From: an uncultured Treponema sp.
GTDB lineage: Bacteria > Spirochaetota > Spirochaetia > Treponematales > Treponemataceae
Assembly: GCA_937890485.1 (NCBI GenBank)
Contig: CALBXN010000119.1
Span: 62,001-126,000 of the forward strand
Length of the DNA: 64,000 nt
Reading direction: 5' to 3'
Below the pieces are notes generated by a model that was given only the letters and a program-made list of their open reading frames with translations, did no database searches and was not told where the DNA came from. The translations under genes were made by a program, and so were the position numbers. Of the stretch, positions 1 through 9,298 are shown piece after piece (position 1 is the stretch's first letter; each line of letters opens with the position of its first letter).

Positions 1-944
1 GCAGCAGTGAAGTAGATATCTTCATCGTTGTAGTAAGTTTCAAATCCAGTCTTATCAGCAAGCGGTTTTGTATAGTTATAAGGGTTTTCAAGTTCTACCA
101 AAGAAGCTCCTTTGTAGAATCCGTTTAATCCAGCCTTAGAAATTTCGTCAACCTGTGATGGTGAATAGAAAGGAAGAGCTGTGTCACCAACAGTCTTATA
201 TCCATTCCAGTCAGAAATATGAGAGATAGCAGAGAAGTCACCTAAGATAGCAACTTTACCCATTTTTCTCATTTTCTTAATCATATCGTCAACTTGTTTC
301 TGTGTAGGTGCATCAGTATACTTAGCAAAATTACTTACATATTTTGTGTTATTTGCAAGTGAATTTTTAAGAACACCAAGTACGTAAGCAACACCTTTGT
401 TGTTCATATCAATCTGAACTTGTGCTGCTTCTTCTGCGATTGTACCATCAAAGTTACCTGAAGCAAGTTCACGGTAATCAATAGCCATACCAGCAGAAAT
501 AGTTCTTGTAGATACTGGATATTCAATCCAATTTCTTCCAGAGAACGCTACATCAGAATTAGCAGCCTGTAGACGTGCATCAATTCCTTCGTAGTTGTAT
601 GTTTTAACTTTTGGCTGTTCATGGTATGCCAATTCATGATAATTACCAAGAAAATCATAGATTTTCATTGCTTCTAACAACTTAGGTTCAATCATGAATT
701 TAACGATAGTGTTAATTTCTGCTCTAGCTTTTAAATCACCAAGTTGTGCTTGCTGTCCAAGAGAAGCAAGTTTCTTTACAACAGCGTCTTTCTGAGCACC
801 ATATTTTCCAGCATCATTACCTTCAAAAAGAGCAGAACAGATTTCAACCATCTGTTTAAATTTAGCTTCATCCTTAATTGCCACGTTATCTCTAACGGCA
901 TTGTTCAATTCGAATGAAGTATTTAACTCAATATTATGTTTCAT
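1..944 (-). CDS. Major capsid protein (probable), 3' end cut off by window
   Basis: The reading frame runs from an ATG at 944 leftward to the window edge, giving at least 314 codons without a stop. A clear AGGAG ribosome-binding site precedes the start. The protein is soluble, with no signal peptide, and has long alpha/beta stretches typical of HK97-fold capsid proteins (for example a GRNWIEYPVSTRTI segment near residue 140). Its position supports the call: it is the last gene in the order terminase, portal, protease-scaffold, small head protein, capsid. The identification rests on gene order and general character, not on a decisive motif. A different abundant virion protein is the main alternative. 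Confidence 0.6.
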   Translation of the reverse strand, partial: MKHNIELNTSFELNNAVRDNVAIKDEAKFKQMVEICSALFEGNDAGKYGAQKDAVVKKLASLGQQAQLGDLKARAEINTIVKFMIEPKLLEAMKIYDFLGNYHELAYHEQPKVKTYNYEGIDARLQAANSDVAFSGRNWIEYPVSTRTISAGMAIDYRELASGNFDGTIAEEAAQVQIDMNNKGVAYVLGVLKNSLANNTKYVSNFAKYTDAPTQKQVDDMIKKMRKMGKVAILGDFSAISHISDWNGYKTVGDTALPFYSPSQVDEISKAGLNGFYKGASLVELENPYNYTKPLADKTGFETYYNDEDIYFTA

Positions 945-975
945 TCTTATTTTCTCCTTTCAAAATTACGCAAAA

Positions 976-1431
976 TTACGCAATAACAACTTTTACAGCA
1001 AGACCTTCGCCGTTGAAAGATGTTTTTTCGATTACTTCGAATGATGCTGCATATCCAGTAGCATCAGCAGCAACTTCTAACTTACCGTCAGCGTTACCAA
1101 CTAAAACGTCACCAACATTGATATCTGCATAAGTTGTAACAACCTGATCTGTGTCCATATCAAGGATTCTTCCCTTTAATGATTCAAGAACAAACAGACG
1201 AGGATTTTCGCCAACTTCGATAACATATTCATTAGGTGAATGTGTTTCTGGCTTATCAATAGTATTCATTACAATTGCAAGTTCAGCTTCTTTACCTGTT
1301 GCTGGATGTGAAGCAGTTTTTGCAACTTCATCGAAAATAGCAACCTGTCCATTGTGCATTTCAACAGTTGCCACACAGTAACCTACATTAACTGCGTTTT
1401 TGTAAGTTCCAATTTCTCTAAACTTCAACAT
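976..1431 (-). CDS. Small head protein, possible capsid decoration protein
   Basis: This 151-residue protein starts at an ATG preceded by AAAGGAG. It has no cysteine cluster, membrane segment or enzyme motif and looks like a small all-beta domain (alternating hydrophobic residues, for example VLVGNADGKLEV). It lies between the protease-scaffold gene and the capsid gene, where many tailed phages encode a decoration or head-stabilising protein. That role is inferred from position only. The short gap after it carries a duplicated GCGTAATTTT. Confidence 0.5.
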   Translation of the reverse strand: MLKFREIGTYKNAVNVGYCVATVEMHNGQVAIFDEVAKTASHPATGKEAELAIVMNTIDKPETHSPNEYVIEVGENPRLFVLESLKGRILDMDTDQVVTTYADINVGDVLVGNADGKLEVAADATGYAASFEVIEKTSFNGEGLAVKVVIA

Positions 1432-1451
1432 GTTTGTTTTCTCCTTTCAAA

Positions 1452-2678
1452 TTAGGCAAATACATCAAAATCTTCAATTGTCTTATCGTCTTTAACGATA
1501 GGATCAACATTTGCCATGATATCATCAAACTCATTTACTTTTTGTGAGTTGACTTCAAGAGCTTTTTCGCCTTCACGAATTTTTCTGTAAGCAGTAGCAT
1601 CAATCTTTGTAACGATTGAATTAATTTCTACTGAGAACGGATCTGTATTGAAAGCTGCGATTTCATCTTTTGCGAAATCTTTCTGTTCGTCAGTGTAACC
1701 AGCAAGTGCCTGATTAAGTTCTGCGATTTTGTTAGCTTTCTTCAACTCATTAAGCTCTTCAGCCTGTTTAGCGATAGTTGCATTTAATTCTTCGACTTTA
1801 GAATTTAATTCTTCGTCTTTCTTTGCAACGTCAGCTTCGGCATCTTCGCATTTCTTATTTAACTCAACAATTTCAGCGTCTTTAGCTTCGACCTGACCAT
1901 TTAATTCTTCAACTTTCTGATTCAGTTCTGAAACTTTTGATTCAAGAGAAGCAACCTGTTCATTCACTTCAACAGTCTTTGCGTCTTTAATTGCTGAAAT
2001 AACATCTGATTTCAATTCAGAAATGGCTTGTCTCATTTCTTCATTCATTTCAGTTACCTCCATTTTGTTATTCTTCTTGAACTGATTAAGTTCAATTAAT
2101 ACTGCAGCAGAGTCGGATGGTTTTACAGATAAAATACAATAGCCACTATAGTCATAAACCATAGGAACTCTATATTTTTCCTTCCATTCACCGTCATAAA
2201 TTATTTCACCATCGTTTTCCTTAGTTCCAACAAACTCAATACTTCCGCATACTGGAACACCTTCGGCAACTTTATCCTCAACCCATTTAACAAATTTCGG
2301 ATATCTGCCCTCATTAATGTAACCAGTAGCACATAAGCAACGATGCTTAGTACCATCTATTTCAATATCTTCTATAGACCAATCTTCAAAACTTCCAACT
2401 TGTACAGAATCTTCAAATACAGGCATATTATTTATATGTCCAGTCAAACCATGTCCATATGGAATGTCTCTGTCATTATCTAAGAATTCTGCACACAATG
2501 GCATACCTTTTACACTTTCAGCGTTATCTCTTGTATATTGTTCAAGATAAGTAATTCCATTTCCGTTGCAATGAGTTGTATCAGGATATATCTCATGTAA
2601 AACAAATTTGACGTTTCTGCGTCCATTTGGGTTGGTAGCCTGTGAAATCTCTAAAAAACACTTAGTTAAATCTCTCAT
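1452..2678 (-). CDS. Probable head-maturation protease fused to scaffold
   Basis: The N-terminal ~200 residues form a compact domain with conserved-looking segments (GITYLEQYTRDNAESVKGMP, then IPYGHGLTG) of the kind seen in phage prohead protease/scaffold proteins. Residues ~205-335 are a long charged coiled coil rich in VEELN/ELN heptads, typical of scaffolds. I place the start at the ATG at 2678, preceded by AAAGGTGG. The upstream in-frame ATG at 2723 lies on the downstream side of a terminator and lacks a ribosome-binding site. It sits between portal and capsid, as expected for this function. Catalytic residues were not identified, so protease activity is inferred. Confidence 0.5.
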   Translation of the reverse strand: MRDLTKCFLEISQATNPNGRRNVKFVLHEIYPDTTHCNGNGITYLEQYTRDNAESVKGMPLCAEFLDNDRDIPYGHGLTGHINNMPVFEDSVQVGSFEDWSIEDIEIDGTKHRCLCATGYINEGRYPKFVKWVEDKVAEGVPVCGSIEFVGTKENDGEIIYDGEWKEKYRVPMVYDYSGYCILSVKPSDSAAVLIELNQFKKNNKMEVTEMNEEMRQAISELKSDVISAIKDAKTVEVNEQVASLESKVSELNQKVEELNGQVEAKDAEIVELNKKCEDAEADVAKKDEELNSKVEELNATIAKQAEELNELKKANKIAELNQALAGYTDEQKDFAKDEIAAFNTDPFSVEINSIVTKIDATAYRKIREGEKALEVNSQKVNEFDDIMANVDPIVKDDKTIEDFDVFA

Positions 2679-2709
2679 TTTTTCTACCACCTTTGTATAA
2701 TTTATTGAA

Positions 2710-2735
2710 ATAAAAAAAGACACCTGAAAGTGTCA
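2710..2735 (-). terminator. Intrinsic terminator inside the head operon
   Basis: Read leftward, GACACT pairs with GGTGTC around a 4-nt loop and is followed by seven T. It separates the small gene at 2756-2965 from the protease-scaffold gene and could tune expression of the downstream capsid genes. Confidence 0.7.
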
Positions 2736-2755
2736 ATCTTTACCAATAGCAATAT

Positions 2756-2965
2756 TTATTCGACATCTTTAAATGTCGAAATGATTGCAGCAAAATCATT
2801 CTTGAATTTCTCTGTTTCTTCAAATAAGAAGATAGAAGCATCTGGATTTTCTTTTTTCGGCTTAATATCGCAAATAGGATTTCCCATTTTTAATAAGCGT
2901 CTTGCAACTCCAGGCTTGAAAACAGATTTGCATTTTACTGCGTTACCTTTAGCATTCTCGCACAA
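2756..2965 (-). CDS. Small conserved-looking phage protein, unknown function
   Basis: A 69-residue basic protein with a RRLLKMGNPICDIKPKKENP segment. It begins at a TTG codon, placed 9 nt after GGGAGG; no in-frame ATG has a comparable site. It lies just downstream of portal and ends before a terminator. Similar short proteins occur in phage head operons, but the function is not recognised. Confidence 0.6.
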   Translation of the reverse strand: MCENAKGNAVKCKSVFKPGVARRLLKMGNPICDIKPKKENPDASIFLFEETEKFKNDFAAIISTFKDVE

Positions 2966-2979
2966 TTCAATCTTCCTCC

Positions 2980-4665
2980 CTATGTAGTACTTGGTTTTGG
3001 AGTGATATTAGAACCAGAAGATTGTGATTGTATTGTATTTTCATTGGTTGGCATATCAACCTTTGTGCGACCACCACTATGATCCTTATCTGTTTCAATT
3101 TCATCTCGTCCACTCATAGTAAACGATGTAGCATGAACAGGATATTTATTTTCAAAATCAGATTCTAACTCAAAATCTAACAGTGAGATATAAGCATCGG
3201 CATCAAAACCACTTGCACTAACCCAAGCAATCAATGAACCTTTACCATGTGAATATAAATCTTGCATATATTTCACTTGTTTATCTCTGTTAGCAAATGT
3301 TGTAGGTAATATATAACAATCAACTACACAAGAAGAATCTTTAATAATATTGGCATTGATACATTTATTAAGTTCTGCCATATAGTTTTCAATCCATGTA
3401 TACACATGACCAGCAACCAACTCAAGATTAAGAGAAGCAGTTGCATAATTGCCTTTTGTGTTACCATTCAAAACGGCAGAACTAAGACCTAAATCAGCAG
3501 GAACGGCATCAACAATAGAAGATTCATTCTTTTCATCGAAAATGTCTAAGTCTACATCCATCTTGTCAAGTTTTGTGCCACTTGCCAAAGAGAAGAATGA
3601 TATACCTGATTGACTTTTTCTATTAATAATGGCATCTTTTACTTTTTCATGTTGTTCTCTTTGCTGATCTCTTGTAAGAGAAGAAGTACCTTTTTCTTTT
3701 CCTTCCGGGAAAGTCATATAAACAATTTGATTGTTTACAGAATCCAATACAGTTCTTTTTGTATTGATAAAGTACTCTGCATATAAAATATCGTCAAAAG
3801 CAGTGACAGCCATAGGAACACCCCACGGTTGATTAATTGTTGCATTGGCTTTAGTTACAATTGTTTTCTTGTCATCTAAAACCATCCATGAATTAATACT
3901 GTTACTTTGACGGTAAATTTCATAACCATCTCTTATTTCTTTTGGCATAGCTCTCAATCGTGCTTTAAGTTCTTTTTCTGTAAATTGTTCAAAATATCGC
4001 ATATTAAATGCCATTCTATATGTGCTACCATTGCGACCACAAATTTTACACCAATCAATAGGAAGAGCAATTATGGATGCGTTTATACCTAATTCATTAA
4101 TTTCAACAATGTTTGCAATTTCATAATCAGATAAAAATTTTGAACTACTCATTGCACGTTCTGTTGTTTCAAAATAATAGAAAGCAGTTCCGTCATTGGC
4201 ATTCTTCATTAAATTATCTCGAATCTGTTGTTTGTAATTAATAGTATCTAACACAGACAACATTTTTTGACGATTCAATTCAAAATTTTTAGGACGTTTC
4301 TTTCTCTTACTTTTGCATACAATCACTTTATCAAGAGTATGCATAGAACTCATATAATTCACGGCACTTTTAACACTACCATTAGTGTTATAAGCCCACC
4401 ATGCCAAATCTCTCAGTTGTTTATTGTAATACTGAGGATTTCTTGCGTATGTTCTAATATCTTGTATGCTATATGGGGATGAATCAAGGAAATCTCCAAG
4501 AACAGAGTAAATATAAGGTAGAGTAGTGTTATATGCATAAGCATTTGTCTCTACATTATTTTCCATCGGAGTTTCAATTGGAACAGTAGTAGTCTTTACT
4601 TTGTTTTTAGAACCTACTGGTCTACCCCTTTTTTTAGGAGTACTCACATCATTCTGCACTGGCAT
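2980..4665 (-). CDS. Portal protein
   Basis: A 561-residue protein starting at an ATG with AGGAGG, 12 nt after the large terminase gene. The N-terminus is basic and low in complexity (KKRGRPVGSKNK, an AT-hook-like stretch). The body has the length and helix-rich character of phage portals, which form the dodecameric DNA channel at one capsid vertex. The gene order terminase, portal, protease, capsid is the main support. The AT-hook-like start is unusual for a portal. The C-terminus is Ser/Thr/Asn-rich and probably disordered. Confidence 0.7.
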   Translation of the reverse strand: MPVQNDVSTPKKRGRPVGSKNKVKTTTVPIETPMENNVETNAYAYNTTLPYIYSVLGDFLDSSPYSIQDIRTYARNPQYYNKQLRDLAWWAYNTNGSVKSAVNYMSSMHTLDKVIVCKSKRKKRPKNFELNRQKMLSVLDTINYKQQIRDNLMKNANDGTAFYYFETTERAMSSSKFLSDYEIANIVEINELGINASIIALPIDWCKICGRNGSTYRMAFNMRYFEQFTEKELKARLRAMPKEIRDGYEIYRQSNSINSWMVLDDKKTIVTKANATINQPWGVPMAVTAFDDILYAEYFINTKRTVLDSVNNQIVYMTFPEGKEKGTSSLTRDQQREQHEKVKDAIINRKSQSGISFFSLASGTKLDKMDVDLDIFDEKNESSIVDAVPADLGLSSAVLNGNTKGNYATASLNLELVAGHVYTWIENYMAELNKCINANIIKDSSCVVDCYILPTTFANRDKQVKYMQDLYSHGKGSLIAWVSASGFDADAYISLLDFELESDFENKYPVHATSFTMSGRDEIETDKDHSGGRTKVDMPTNENTIQSQSSGSNITPKPSTT

Positions 4666-4677
4666 CTTGTCATCCTC

Positions 4678-6420
4678 CTAATTAATAAATGTTGTAAATC
4701 CGTATTCATCTGCAATATTACGAATATCTCTTTCGAGTTCATTCGCAATATGGTTAGCATAAGAAACAGCACTATATCTGTCCTTTCGCATACCAGATGA
4801 TTCCATAACCTTAATTTTTCCATCAGTTGTTGTATAGTCTAAGTTAATCATTTCATTAATCATAGCTGTTGTCTGATAGAAAGGTTCTTGGAATAATACC
4901 TGATCTTCAACCAATAAATTTTGAAAAGCCTTGCTTCTATTCAATAAATCGTTGGCATCAACTTCATTAATAAGAAGTCGGATTTTTCCACGCTTGATAC
5001 AGTCACGTAAATATACGGCTGCATCAGAATTAAATTTAGCAGTAGCTTTTACGCTATAAATAATCTTTTCGGCTTCTGGATCTTTACATCTGTCAGCCAT
5101 TTTATCATCGTTAATACAAGACCATGCCGGATATACGACATTTCTCTCGTCATCAACCTGTTCAATAACAAGGTTATCAAATACAGCAATACCAACACCA
5201 TTGGTATCGACTACTATGTAATCACAATCAAAATCATCAAATAATCTACGTGCTTTTAATGTTTGGTCGAATGTGTGTCCACCATCCAAAGTAGAAACAT
5301 AGATTACATTTCTTATATATTGATTGTTTGATGTTGGAATAAGTTGCATAACAACAAAACAAGTTGCGTCATTCTTTGAACCACCTTGCGTAGCAATATC
5401 CATTGCTAATAATCTTATTTCTCCATTTCTCTTAGGCTCAAATTTGTATTTAGAATCGTTCAATAAAGCATAATAAGGTTTTGGATATATTGCTCTTTGA
5501 ATTTTTCTTACTCTATCTATTGAATCAAAATCATAGAATGCTTTCTCTGAGCTACCAAAGAAAAGAGAATCCATTTCCATAGACCAAGCAATGCTATCAA
5601 AGTCATCTTCTTGCATTTCCTCACGAATCTGTTCTTCAGGATAATAACCCTCATATACAGGCAATTGATAAGGAAAGCCGACAACCATATAGCTTTCTTC
5701 TTTCATCATGGATTTGAAAAAAGCCTTGAACTTTGCCCAAGACCAATGATACTTGTAGTATGCACTACTTAAGTAAATTTCCTTATTAGGTTCTTTTGGA
5801 TATTTAAGTTTGTTTGCTTCGATTTTATCATCGTATTGTTCTTTGTTATAGAAATTTGGTCTACGCTGTGCAGCCTTAAATTTTCTTAAAACCTTGTCAA
5901 CAACACCTTTATCAATAAGTCGAAACTCGTCCATGATAATGATATTTGCTCTGGCAGAACGAGCAGAATCTCTAGCTGTAACAACTTTAATAATTGAACC
6001 ATTTTTCCAATATATATAACCTTCGGCTGGCGAAGTGTTATATTTAGCAATTTCATTCCTTAAGTTAGGAGATTGTGGCATAAATTCTTCAACAATCTTA
6101 TTCAAGACATTGATAGACTGTCCACGTTGTCCGGCTGCAATACATACTTTTACACCTGGATATAGTGTACAGTAAGCTACTAAGAAAGCAGCAACAATCA
6201 TGGATTTACCCATACCACGACTCGCAATAGTCATAAAATAAGTGAATCTAAACATAAAGGTAATTAATACTTGCTGAAATGGTCTAATCCATTCCATTCC
6301 ATAGTAATCAATTAAAAACCTTACAGGATTAGCACGATAATAACCAACCCATATGTTTAGACCTTCCATTATTTTGTCGTATTTAGAGTCAGCAGAAATC
6401 TTATTGTTTTTTTGACTCAT
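4678..6420 (-). CDS. terL: Terminase large subunit (DNA-packaging ATPase/nuclease)
   Basis: The protein carries a Walker A motif (ASRGMGKS, near residue 70), a Walker B motif (IIIMDEF), and a C-terminal RuvC/RNase H-like nuclease domain with the acidic segments LLAMDIATQGG and YIVVDTNGVG. It packages phage DNA through the portal. I prefer the ATG at 6420, which follows GGCGGTGA, over the ATG at 6435, which has no ribosome-binding site. The gene overlaps the end of the upstream gene by about 20 nt, indicating translational coupling. Length (580 residues) is normal for the family. Confidence 0.9.
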   Translation of the reverse strand: MSQKNNKISADSKYDKIMEGLNIWVGYYRANPVRFLIDYYGMEWIRPFQQVLITFMFRFTYFMTIASRGMGKSMIVAAFLVAYCTLYPGVKVCIAAGQRGQSINVLNKIVEEFMPQSPNLRNEIAKYNTSPAEGYIYWKNGSIIKVVTARDSARSARANIIIMDEFRLIDKGVVDKVLRKFKAAQRRPNFYNKEQYDDKIEANKLKYPKEPNKEIYLSSAYYKYHWSWAKFKAFFKSMMKEESYMVVGFPYQLPVYEGYYPEEQIREEMQEDDFDSIAWSMEMDSLFFGSSEKAFYDFDSIDRVRKIQRAIYPKPYYALLNDSKYKFEPKRNGEIRLLAMDIATQGGSKNDATCFVVMQLIPTSNNQYIRNVIYVSTLDGGHTFDQTLKARRLFDDFDCDYIVVDTNGVGIAVFDNLVIEQVDDERNVVYPAWSCINDDKMADRCKDPEAEKIIYSVKATAKFNSDAAVYLRDCIKRGKIRLLINEVDANDLLNRSKAFQNLLVEDQVLFQEPFYQTTAMINEMINLDYTTTDGKIKVMESSGMRKDRYSAVSYANHIANELERDIRNIADEYGFTTFIN

Positions 6421-7465
6421 TGGCATCACCGCCATTAATTATGTAGTCAAAGATATCGTCATCGTCTGCCTCTTCCAATTCAGGAACTTCAACTCTATAT
6501 TTAGCCATCTCTTCCTCATAAAGAGAAGAGTACTTGTTGTTAAGTTTTAGCATCTTACACAGATGACCAAGAAAATAAATGGTAATGTATCTGACAATGC
6601 CATCAACATCTTCCCACTCTGGTCTACATTTATCTATTGGTCGTTCATTTTCAAACATTTGAATCATAACGCCCAATGGTTTTTCTGCAGCCTTATCAGT
6701 GGCATCTTCTTGTAAAGGTTGTAAATTTGCAGACTTCATAGTTTCCTGATAAGTTTTCATCAGTTTTGTATAAAGCTCTACGTTATTGTCCTTTAATGCT
6801 AAATTCATTTGGAGTTTAATAATACACAACTCCCTAACAAGAGTTTCCCTTGTCTTACCATCAATAACAACCCTGGATTTCCAATCGTCAAATTGGTCAT
6901 TCAAGATATTGTATTGTTCTGGTGAAAATCCAAATCCCCAAACTCCAACAGCCTTTTTAATTTGAGCACTGTCCATTTCTCCATATTCTGATAATTCATC
7001 TATGGAATCAATAGAGTCAGTTTTGCTTTCGATAATCGTATCACTATATGTTTTTCCTGTGTGTGGGCGAATCTGAATTTTGCTAATATATACAGAAATT
7101 CTACTTCGATCTTCACTGATCTTTCTTGAAGCTGCCAATGCATTTTCGTTAAAATATAAATCGAATAATTGGCAAATTCTTTCAATGGCACGTTCTTCAT
7201 TACCATCGAAAAACTCAGTGTATTGTCGGAACAAATCATCAACGCATGATTTACACGTATTCAAGTAACCATCAGTTCCAGCATAAATCGGAGATTTAGA
7301 AGGAGAGAAGTTACCCTTACGTTTCTTGTAGGATTTACCACAAGTCTGACAAACATATTCATCCGGCTCTGTTCTTGCTTCAATTTTGTCGATTCTTGCA
7401 TCGCTATTAATTGAAACATCAGAAGCCAAAGATTTCTTTGTTCTTTGTTCTTTTGTTAATGCCAT
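6401..7465 (-). CDS. Zinc-motif protein in small-terminase position
   Basis: A 354-residue protein starting at an ATG with AAAGGAG. Cysteines at 39, 42, 71 and 74 form a probable four-Cys zinc site near the N-terminus, followed by a helical, acidic protein with an Asp-rich tail (EEADDDDIFDYI). It is immediately upstream of, and overlaps, the large terminase gene, where the DNA-recognising small subunit is normally encoded. The small-terminase role is an inference from position; it is longer than classical small terminases. Confidence 0.5.
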   Translation of the reverse strand: MALTKEQRTKKSLASDVSINSDARIDKIEARTEPDEYVCQTCGKSYKKRKGNFSPSKSPIYAGTDGYLNTCKSCVDDLFRQYTEFFDGNEERAIERICQLFDLYFNENALAASRKISEDRSRISVYISKIQIRPHTGKTYSDTIIESKTDSIDSIDELSEYGEMDSAQIKKAVGVWGFGFSPEQYNILNDQFDDWKSRVVIDGKTRETLVRELCIIKLQMNLALKDNNVELYTKLMKTYQETMKSANLQPLQEDATDKAAEKPLGVMIQMFENERPIDKCRPEWEDVDGIVRYITIYFLGHLCKMLKLNNKYSSLYEEEMAKYRVEVPELEEADDDDIFDYIINGGDANESKKQ

Positions 7466-7496
7466 CTGTCAAACTCCTTTTCGTTACTGATTTGTA

Positions 7497-7520
7497 GATA
7501 AAACCACTGTTTTACAGTGG
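7497..7520 (-). terminator. Terminator at the left end of the tRNA cluster
   Basis: Read leftward, CCACTG and CAGTGG form a 6-bp stem around TAAAA, followed by TTTTATC. It lies just beyond tRNA-Leu(UAG) and probably ends tRNA transcripts. Confidence 0.7.
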
Positions 7521-7523
7521 GAG

Positions 7524-7603
7524 TAGGAGATAAGGGATTCGAACCCTTACGAACTAACACCAGATTCTAAGTCTGGCACGTCTACCAATTCCGTCAATCT
7601 CCC
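7524..7603 (-). tRNA. tRNA-Leu(UAG)
   Basis: Cloverleaf with 7-bp acceptor (one G-U), anticodon loop CTTAGAA, long variable arm as expected for Leu and T loop TTCGAAT. CCA is not encoded. Confidence 0.93.
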
Positions 7604-7613
7604 AGATTGTAAG

Positions 7614-7694
7614 TGCTGAATATGAGATTCGAACTCATATGGCTATGCCAAAAGTGTTTGAGACTTCCGTGTATACCAATTCCACCAATTCAGC
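7614..7694 (-). tRNA. tRNA-Leu(CAA)
   Basis: Acceptor GCTGAAT/ATTCAGC, anticodon loop CTCAAAC, a variable arm, T loop TTCGAAT and discriminator A. Confidence 0.9.
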
Positions 7695-7696
7695 AT

Positions 7697-7731
7697 CTAA
7701 AAAGGCAATAACACAAAAATGTGCTATTGCC
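7697..7731 (-). terminator. Terminator after the 195-residue structural gene
   Basis: Read leftward, a 12-position stem (GGCAATAGCACA with TGTGTTATTGCC) around a T-rich loop is followed by TTTTTAG. It ends the transcript from 8.6 to 7.74 kb before the next tRNAs. Confidence 0.8.
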
Positions 7732-7743
7732 GTTAATTCAAAA

Positions 7744-8331
7744 TTATGTAGTTGTTGCTGCCTCTAAAGTAGACACTCTTGAAATTAAGTCATCTACCTT
7801 TGCTTGAAGTTCTGTATCATCATAAGCAGCAGGTATAGTTGGCTTATCAGTCAAGTCATTATAACTTCCTGAGAAATCACTTTTATTATTCCAAGTTTGT
7901 TTTTCTGTATCTGTAACAAGACGATGTGTTGCATCTGCAGTTAATTCAGATAATTTTGTTGGAATAACAATTGAATCAATCAATGATTTCAGTACTACAC
8001 CTTGAGCAGCAGATAATGGCTTTGTAGCTGAATTTGTAGTAAGATTATCTATAATATCAGATACGCTTACTTTATTTGTTGTTATCGCATCAATCAAAGA
8101 TTTATTACTTTTAATATATGCAACGATTTCAGATAGTTGGTCTAACGTTGTATCATCACTATCAGCTAAAGCACTCAATCTATTGTTAAGACCTTCAACG
8201 AGTAAACGAATATCGTTGTGTGATGTTTCAGAAGAATTATGATCTGTAATTGCTTGTGTCAGTGTGGCAGAATCAATCCCAGAAGAACCCCCTGTTTTCT
8301 TTAATAGGAGAGCATAAGTTAGTAAATCCAT
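7744..8331 (-). CDS. Probable head-fibre or tail-fibre-like structural protein
   Basis: A 195-residue protein starting at an ATG with AGGAGG. It has repeated Leu/Asn/Asp-rich helices and the segment KPLSAAQGVVLKSLIDSI, a motif widespread in phage head-fibre and tail-associated proteins. The C-terminus (VDDLISRVSTLEA) forms a short coiled coil suited to trimerisation. It is encoded with the 79-residue gene upstream, inside the tRNA region. The assignment as a virion fibre is inferred from this motif and composition. Confidence 0.5.
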   Translation of the reverse strand: MDLLTYALLLKKTGGSSGIDSATLTQAITDHNSSETSHNDIRLLVEGLNNRLSALADSDDTTLDQLSEIVAYIKSNKSLIDAITTNKVSVSDIIDNLTTNSATKPLSAAQGVVLKSLIDSIVIPTKLSELTADATHRLVTDTEKQTWNNKSDFSGSYNDLTDKPTIPAAYDDTELQAKVDDLISRVSTLEAATTT

Positions 8332-8348
8332 AACAAACTACCTCCTAA

Positions 8349-8588
8349 TTAAAGTTGTTTCCAACCATTACTGAATAGCATATATACAAGTAAATCACTA
8401 TCTCCATTTCCTACGATGCAAGTACTTCCAATAGGAGGGCAGAAGTTAAAATGAACATCCTTTTCAAACTTTCCTTTTCCTTTGGTTGTAGTAGTAGGAA
8501 GTAAACTTACTTCATCAACAGTATCAACGACAAATTCACAAATGTTGGTGTTGGCTCTATCGCCCATTCTTAATAAAGTTCCAGCCAT
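8349..8588 (-). CDS. Small structural-type protein, unknown function
   Basis: A 79-residue, probably beta-rich protein. I start it at the ATG at 8588, preceded by AAAGGGGA; the ATG 18 nt upstream overlaps that site. It lies 17 nt upstream of the fibre-like gene and is probably co-transcribed with it. No motif is recognised. Confidence 0.55.
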   Translation of the reverse strand: MAGTLLRMGDRANTNICEFVVDTVDEVSLLPTTTTKGKGKFEKDVHFNFCPPIGSTCIVGNGDSDLLVYMLFSNGWKQL

Positions 8589-8612
8589 TGTAAATTCCCC
8601 TTTCATTTTTAC

Positions 8613-8644
8613 AAATAAAAAACTGACTCTATAAAAAGTCAGTT
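8613..8644 (-). terminator. Terminator between tRNA-Leu(UAA) and the structural pair
   Basis: Read leftward, AACTGACT pairs perfectly with AGTCAGTT and is followed by TTTTATTT. It would stop tRNA transcripts before the gene at 8588. Confidence 0.8.
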
Positions 8645-8706
8645 AAGTCATATATATTAAGCATTCAAAATGCGACCAAAAAAGAAAAACAAAAATACCT
8701 TATCAA

Positions 8707-8789
8707 TGTGGGTAGTGGGATTCGAACCCACACATCACAAGGATACTGGAGCTTAAATCCAGTGCGTCTACCAATTACACCATACCCAC
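8707..8789 (-). tRNA. tRNA-Leu(UAA)
   Basis: Acceptor GTGGGTA/TACCCAC, anticodon loop TTTAAGC, long variable arm, T loop TTCGAAT, discriminator A. Confidence 0.93.
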
Positions 8790-8794
8790 AAAAT

Positions 8795-8863
8795 TGAAAA
8801 TGTCAGACTCGAACTGCTCCACATGATCCCAAATCATGTATGCTACCATTACACCACATTCTC
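8795..8863 (-). tRNA. tRNA-Pro(UGG)
   Basis: Anticodon stem CATGA/TCATG with loop TTTGGGA; acceptor GAGAATG/CATTTTC with one G-U; T loop TTCGAGT. Confidence 0.9.
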
Positions 8864-8868
8864 AGCGA

Positions 8869-8940
8869 AGCCGATGGCAGGATTCGAACCTGTAACCTAT
8901 CGCTTACAAGGCGATTGCACTACCATTGTGCTACATCGGC
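8869..8940 (-). tRNA. tRNA-Thr(UGU)
   Basis: Acceptor GCCGATG/CATCGGC, anticodon stem ATCGC/GCGAT with loop CTTGTAA, T loop TTCGAAT. Confidence 0.93.
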
Positions 8941-9030
8941 ATTTGAATGAAGCCTCACTTGTTTTGCTAGCGTACCATTTCTTCATTCTTGTAGTGGTTA
9001 AATTATATACCTTATAACCCAAGTGCCCAA

Positions 9031-9102
9031 CTGGGGTAGTTGGATTCGAACCAACGAATGCAGGAGTCAAAGTCCTGTGCCTTACCACTTGGCGATACCC
9101 CA
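9031..9102 (-). tRNA. tRNA-Gln(UUG)
   Basis: Acceptor TGGGGTA/TACCCCA, anticodon stem CAGGA/TCCTG with loop CTTTGAC, T loop TTCGAAT, discriminator G. Confidence 0.92.
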
Positions 9103-9110
9103 ATAATAAA

Positions 9111-9182
9111 CTGGCAAGGTAGGGATCGAACCTACGACATCCTGATTAACAGTCAGGCGTTCTACCACTGAACTACATGCCA
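9111..9182 (-). tRNA. tRNA-Asn(GUU)
   Basis: Anticodon stem CCTGA/TCAGG with loop CTGTTAA; T loop TTCGATC; acceptor pairs with one T-T mismatch; discriminator G. Confidence 0.9.
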
Positions 9183-9191
9183 AAAATTATC

Positions 9192-9288
9192 AAGCCACAA
9201 TTTATGAAATATTCGACTGCCGAAGCAATCAAACAAAGAATTAATGTAAACCAATTTTTCATCATATAAAATTTGCTGTACGTGGCTT
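9192..9288 (-). ncRNA. Structured element, copy 1 of 6 (unknown RNA family)
   Basis: Read on the minus strand, AAGCCAC opens the element and GTGGCTT closes it, a 7-bp stem 97 nt apart. Just inside the 5' strand is the conserved GTACAGCAAATT. It is not a tRNA: there are no D, anticodon or T arms. It adjoins tRNA-Asn. Confidence 0.6.
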
Positions 9289-9298
9289 TATTAAAATC